From NCBI GenBank assembly GCA_900769325.1, contig CAAGGF010000078.1, positions 1 to 9,272 on the forward strand: a stretch of DNA of 9,272 nucleotides, in the 5' to 3' direction. A model generated the notes under the pieces. It saw nothing but the letters and a program-made list of their open reading frames with translations. It had not been told where the DNA came from and did no database searches. The DNA is from Spirochaetia bacterium. Its GTDB lineage: Bacteria; Spirochaetota; Spirochaetia; Treponematales; Treponemataceae. Below, piece by piece: positions 7,460 through 9,272 of this stretch (within the stretch, counting starts at the first letter, position 1; each line of letters begins with the position of its first letter). The translations under genes were made by a program, and so were the position numbers.

Positions 7460-7477
7460 GTTCGCGAAAACGCGAAC
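7460..7477. repeat. Third tandem hairpin, GTTCGCG/CGCGAAC
   Basis: GTTCGCG (7460-7466) and CGCGAAC (7471-7477) pair perfectly around AAAA. This GC-rich stem stands out in AT-rich surroundings. A close relative, GTTCGC-AAC-GCGAAC, lies at 9258-9272. The recurrence suggests a dispersed hairpin motif of this genome rather than a gene-specific site. Confidence 0.55.
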
Positions 7478-7492
7478 GAATTACTCTCCTCG

Positions 7493-7509
7493 AAAGTTGA
7501 AACTTTTTT
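7493..7509 (+). terminator. Short hairpin with T run
   Basis: AAAGT (7493-7497) and ACTTT (7502-7506) form a small stem, and the T run 7504-7509 overlaps the end of the stem. It is the only one of the four tandem structures followed closely by Ts, and could be the actual release point for transcripts leaving the operon. The stem is short and AT-rich. Confidence 0.3.
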
Positions 7510-7815
7510 CGTCGTGTAATTTTAAGGAACGCATATTTGAATGAATTTCAAATAATTAAATTCTGTGTATTTAACAATGAAAATCCTTGGTTTATTCCTC
7601 TCTGGCTAGATTGTAAAGTGATAAAAAAAATGACCGTATTATTTCATTAGTTCATCAAAAAAACTTTAAGTAAACCTCACGCAAACATGAGTTCAAACAA
7701 GTATTTCCAAGTTGAAAATTCGCAAATTCTGTGATAAATTCAAAATATCTTGGCAGAAAGTCAATATTTTTACTTATTTAGTCTTATCTGAACTCAGCTC
7801 AAGAGTGTTTTTTTA
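7510..7815. other. Intergenic stretch with no gene found
   Basis: No open frame here has a credible start, ribosome binding site and protein-like composition. An 8-bp inverted repeat TATTTGAA/TTCAAATA lies at 7534-7554. One plus-strand frame between a TGA at 7498-7500 and a stop near 7650 reads FNNENPWFI, which faintly recalls phage Bro-N antirepressors. There is no start codon and the similarity ends at once, so I do not call it a gene. Confidence 0.6.
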
Positions 7816-7868
7816 GTGTTTATGGCGCAAAGCCCGATCCGAACAAAGTGAGGGAAACACCCTTTTTT
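7816..7868 (+). terminator. Terminator-like hairpin with T6 tail
   Basis: GTGTTT (7816-7821) pairs with AAACAC (7855-7860). The structure encloses a smaller GGC-GCAAA-GCC hairpin (7824-7834) and is followed by CC and TTTTTT (7863-7868). The orientation suits plus-strand transcripts, although no intact plus-strand gene lies immediately upstream. The enclosed stretch is less AT-rich than its surroundings and may belong to a dispersed repeat. Confidence 0.35.
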
Positions 7869-7877
7869 ACCCCCGTT

Positions 7878-8061
7878 TTACATCTCTTTCCAGCTGATGA
7901 TTTCCTGTTCCAGTTTTTGCAAAGGAGGAATATTTTTCCAGTTGTGCAATTCCCATTTTGTACGGCTTAAAATTTATGTTTGTTTTGGTGCGCAGATTTT
8001 GGAGGATATAAAAACCGTCCGGGTCGATGGTTTTTATGTTTGTAGTCAATGGTGGAAACAA
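7878..8061 (-). pseudogene. Decayed fragment resembling the C-terminal part of Wadjet JetD
   Basis: Read on the minus strand, one frame gives IDPDGFYILQNLRTKT then INFKPYKMGIAQLEKYSSFAK. The overlapping next frame gives KLEQEIISWKEM and a stop (TAA at 7880-7878). The first part fits the Toprim-like DUF2220 segment of JetD, where an IDPxGFxI-type acidic motif is followed by PYKM and a LxKYxxFAK helix. The second part fits the LEQE motif near the JetD C-terminus. In intact JetD these segments lie many residues apart. Here they abut at an A5 run (near 7914-7918) in different frames, suggesting an internal deletion plus frameshift. The GD that normally precedes ID is not seen, and nothing like the N-terminal domain is recognised upstream. 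JetD is the nuclease subunit of the Wadjet anti-plasmid system; no JetA, B or C is present. The frame switch is seen directly; the family assignment is from memory and moderate. Confidence 0.42.
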
Positions 8062-8152
8062 AAGTTTGATTCTTACGATAGAATGCTTGTAAATTGGCTT
8101 GTAAGTTTATAAAATGATAGAAAAGAATCACATAGCATATGCTTTCAAATCG

Positions 8153-8179
8153 AATGATGGGTCTTCACCTGCCATCGTT
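8153..8179 (+). repeat. Imperfect hairpin upstream of the VOC gene
   Basis: AATGATGG (8153-8160) and CCATCGTT (8172-8179) form an 8-bp stem with one G-T pair and an 11-nt loop, about 50 nt before the VOC start codon. A 10-bp palindrome AGCATATGCT lies at 8134-8143. Either could be a regulatory site or 5'-leader structure. No convincing -35/-10 pair was found nearby. Confidence 0.3.
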
Positions 8180-8227
8180 TAACATAGAAAACCAAACTTT
8201 CTGACTTTTTTATTTGGAGAAATCAAA

Positions 8228-8638
8228 ATGAAACTTGACGGTGTAGGACTTTTTGTAAATGACATGGCGGCTATGATCCGCTTTTACAGGGATGTGCTGG
8301 GCTTTGAAATTAAAGAAGGCGAAAATGCGCTGAATGTATATCTGATTAAAAACGGAACTCTTTTTATGCTATACGAACGGAAGAATTTTGAAAAAATGAC
8401 AAACAGAAAATACGAATATTTAAAAGGTCTGAACGGTCATTTTGAAATCGCCCTGTATGTTGATACATTTGAAGAAGTCGATGCAGAATACGCAAAAGCA
8501 GTCGAAAAAGGCGCACAATCAGTTTTGGAACCAACGACAGAACCTTGGGGACAGCGAACATGCTACATCGCCGACCCAGAAGGAAACTTAATAGAAATCG
8601 GCTCGTTCAACAAACCGTTCCGCACATTTACGGAATAA
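8228..8638 (+). CDS. VOC (glyoxalase/bleomycin-resistance fold) protein
   Basis: A 136-residue single-domain protein of the vicinal oxygen chelate superfamily, built of two beta-alpha-beta-beta-beta modules. The first module has VGLFVNDM (6-13) followed by RFYRDVLGFEI (18-28). The second has GHFEIALYVD (70-79), a helix with EEVDAEYAKAVEKGA (82-96), and CYIADPEGNLIEIGSF (112-127). Of the usual four metal-ligand positions, His71 and Glu123 are visible. The first position, normally His near the N-terminus, is replaced in VGLF, so a classical lyase activity is doubtful. Family members include glyoxalases, dioxygenases and antibiotic-binding proteins; the substrate cannot be told here. GGAG at 8216-8219 supports the ATG. 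The gene is monocistronic by position and has a clearly higher GC content than the defence genes, so it is probably native to the host chromosome. Confidence 0.85.
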   Translation: MKLDGVGLFVNDMAAMIRFYRDVLGFEIKEGENALNVYLIKNGTLFMLYERKNFEKMTNRKYEYLKGLNGHFEIALYVDTFEEVDAEYAKAVEKGAQSVLEPTTEPWGQRTCYIADPEGNLIEIGSFNKPFRTFTE

Positions 8639-8705
8639 AGGTCCAGCAGAAATTTTGAAGTAGAACAGCGGGTTGGAACTGCACCTTTGTCATTGACCTT
8701 TTATA
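8637..8705. terminator. Long-loop inverted repeat between convergent genes
   Basis: AAAGGTC (8637-8643, overlapping the VOC stop codon) and GACCTTT (8695-8701) are perfect complements separated by 51 nt that contain further small complementary pieces. The plus-strand side ends in a short TTTTAT. The position between a plus gene and a minus gene suits a bidirectional terminator, but the loop is long, so this is tentative. Confidence 0.3.
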
Positions 8706-8711
8706 AGGAAG

Positions 8712-8728
8712 TGACATTTTTTTTGTCA
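8712..8728. terminator. TGACA-T7-TGTCA hairpin overlapping the stop of the minus-strand gene
   Basis: TGACA (8712-8716) and TGTCA (8724-8728) flank seven Ts. The right arm contains the TGA stop of the minus-strand gene (8728-8726 on the complement). The T tract lies in the loop, so it is not a standard terminator for either strand. It might end transcription only weakly. Confidence 0.25.
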
Positions 8729-9160
8729 TATGGAGTTCTCTTTTTCCCCTAAAATCATATTCTTAGTATCTTGTACAAGTTTAACAAAGGCTTTTGTTGC
8801 TTCGTCTTCAGCATGCTCAAAATTAAGTACAAAACCTTCAGTTCGCAGCTTGTATCTTTCAAGTTCTATTTTTTCGTATTCTGTTTTAATCGGAATAATT
8901 GTATTTATTTGAGCTTTTTTTCTTAGATCCATCAAACTGAAAGCAACAGACTTTGAATACCTTTTAAGATATCTCTTTGCTTCAGGTGACAAACTTGGAG
9001 TGTATTTTAACGGCTTGTTCTTGTCAAAAGCTTTTCTAAAACCTTTCCAAACCTTGATCATTTGGTCAGCTTCTGATTTGAACAATTTATAGTTCATATC
9101 TCCTGGCAAAATAGTTCTAATAAACTCTTCAGCAAGACTTAACTGTGTTAATATAGCCAA
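8726..9160 (-). CDS. Protein of unknown function, 144 residues, TTG start
   Basis: I do not recognise this family. The protein is soluble in character, rich in Lys and Glu, and probably mostly helical. No signal peptide, membrane segment or catalytic motif is visible. An amphipathic N-terminal stretch (MAILTQLSLAEEFIRTILPG) leads into basic helices (RYLKRYSKSVAFSLMDLRKK), a short strand-like piece (TIIPIKTEYEKIELERYKL) and a C-terminal acidic-then-helical segment (FEHAEDEATKAFVKLVQ). The proposed TTG start (9160-9158) is 5 nt after a strong GGAGG. The nearest in-frame ATG is about 20 codons further in and has no comparable ribosome site. The gene converges with the VOC gene and is preceded by a perfect 13-bp inverted repeat that abuts its ribosome binding site. 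It is coded as a plausible real gene because of the strong ribosome site and open frame. Confidence 0.65.
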   Translation of the reverse strand: MAILTQLSLAEEFIRTILPGDMNYKLFKSEADQMIKVWKGFRKAFDKNKPLKYTPSLSPEAKRYLKRYSKSVAFSLMDLRKKAQINTIIPIKTEYEKIELERYKLRTEGFVLNFEHAEDEATKAFVKLVQDTKNMILGEKENSI

Positions 9161-9165
9161 ATTAT

Positions 9166-9170
9166 CCTCC
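9166..9170 (-). promoter_or_regulatory. Ribosome binding site GGAGG deciding the TTG start
   Basis: On the minus strand GGAGG is followed by ATAAT and then TTG, a 5-nt spacing. The only ATG close by (9172-9170) overlaps the ribosome site itself and opens a three-codon frame (ATG GGA GGA TAA), so it cannot start the 144-codon gene. This supports TTG as the start. Confidence 0.65.
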
Positions 9171-9217
9171 CATAAAAAGTCAAGAAGATTGTTTCAACAA
9201 CCGATTGACTTTTTATG
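9171..9217. repeat. Perfect 13-bp inverted repeat upstream of the unknown minus-strand gene
   Basis: CATAAAAAGTCAA (9171-9183) and TTGACTTTTTATG (9205-9217) are exact complements separated by 21 nt. The spacer contains a smaller palindrome TTGTT-TC-AACAA (9189-9200). In the mRNA of the minus-strand gene the downstream arm ends directly before GGAGG, so folding could affect ribosome access. As DNA it could be an operator; each arm also contains a TTGACT that resembles a -35 box. Confidence 0.8.
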
Positions 9218-9245
9218 CCGCTTCGCAATGAAATGAGAAGCGGCA
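9216..9245. repeat. 9-bp inverted repeat TGCCGCTTC/GAAGCGGCA
   Basis: TGCCGCTTC (9216-9224) and GAAGCGGCA (9237-9245) pair perfectly around a 12-nt loop. The GC-rich stem adjoins and slightly overlaps the 13-bp inverted repeat to its left. No T run follows on either strand, so a terminator role is not supported; leader structure or a dispersed hairpin is possible. Confidence 0.6.
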
Positions 9246-9257
9246 GTTGATAAGGAA

Positions 9258-9272
9258 GTTCGCAACGCGAAC
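9258..9272. repeat. GTTCGC/GCGAAC hairpin at the right edge
   Basis: GTTCGC (9258-9263) and GCGAAC (9267-9272) pair around AAC. It is closely similar to the hairpin at 7460-7477 after the defence operon. The structure may continue beyond the window. Confidence 0.5.

Noticed and set aside
7420..7502. Integron attC-like site (ATTTAAC matching RYYYAAC, then GTTGAAA downstream)
   Set aside because: The downstream core does not fit GTTRRRY, no L-box symmetry was seen, and neither flanking gene has cassette-like ends. No integrase is present.
7501..7650. Plus-strand fragment reading FNNENPWFI, reminiscent of a Bro-N phage antirepressor
   Set aside because: The similarity covers fewer than ten residues, no start codon or ribosome site precedes it, and the downstream residues do not follow the family.
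7897..8112. Plus-strand open frame of 71 codons
   Set aside because: It has Cys/Phe-rich, unprotein-like composition and lies opposite the JetD-like remnant, whose minus-strand frames make much better sense.
1..9272. CRISPR arrays, tRNA or rRNA genes, complete insertion sequences
   Set aside because: No regularly spaced direct repeats, no tRNA cloverleaf or rRNA-like sequence, and no transposase gene were seen on either strand.

Overview
This is a low-GC bacterial chromosomal segment, about 9.3 kb. It is dominated by one plus-strand run of DNA-defence genes, followed by a gene-poor stretch and two unrelated small genes. No marker gene fixes the species. AT-rich codon use, long A/T runs, strong AGGAG-type ribosome binding sites and many short intergenic hairpins fit a low-GC host-associated anaerobe. 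My best guess is a Treponema-like spirochaete, with low confidence.

Left part (1-373). The window opens with about 20 codons of an unidentified gene. Next come a weak hairpin and the C-terminal ~80 codons of a type I restriction methyltransferase (HsdM). This remnant has lost the methylase core and carries an in-frame TGA where the family has Trp, so it is a pseudogene.

Defence operon (377-7371). Four intact genes follow at very short spacing (3 nt, 4-nt overlap, 2 nt, 31 nt). They encode a DUF1016/YhcG-type PDDEXK nuclease, a two-TRD HsdS specificity subunit, an 802-residue SIR2-like/P-loop (STAND-type, Avs5-like) protein with a helical C-terminus, and a 697-residue DUF262-DUF1524 (GmrSD-type) HNH nuclease. 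No intact HsdM and no HsdR is present. HsdS is therefore an orphan here, partnered by position only with the DUF1016 nuclease. The SIR2 and GmrSD-type genes look like independent anti-phage modules, NAD+-consuming and modified-DNA cleaving respectively, riding in a former type I locus.

Intergenic region (7372-8227). Tandem hairpins directly follow the operon, probably as transcription terminators. Beyond them lies DNA with no intact gene, a terminator-like hairpin, and a minus-strand fragment read in two frames. That fragment resembles the C-terminal part of JetD, the Wadjet Toprim-like nuclease subunit, and suggests a second decayed defence system.

Right part (8228-9272). A small VOC/glyoxalase-fold gene on the plus strand converges on a 144-codon gene of unknown function on the minus strand. 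A hairpin that may terminate both lies between them. The minus-strand gene appears to start at TTG. A perfect 13-bp inverted repeat abuts its ribosome binding site, and two more hairpins lie upstream up to the window edge. The VOC gene has a visibly higher GC content than the defence genes, consistent with horizontal acquisition of the defence block.
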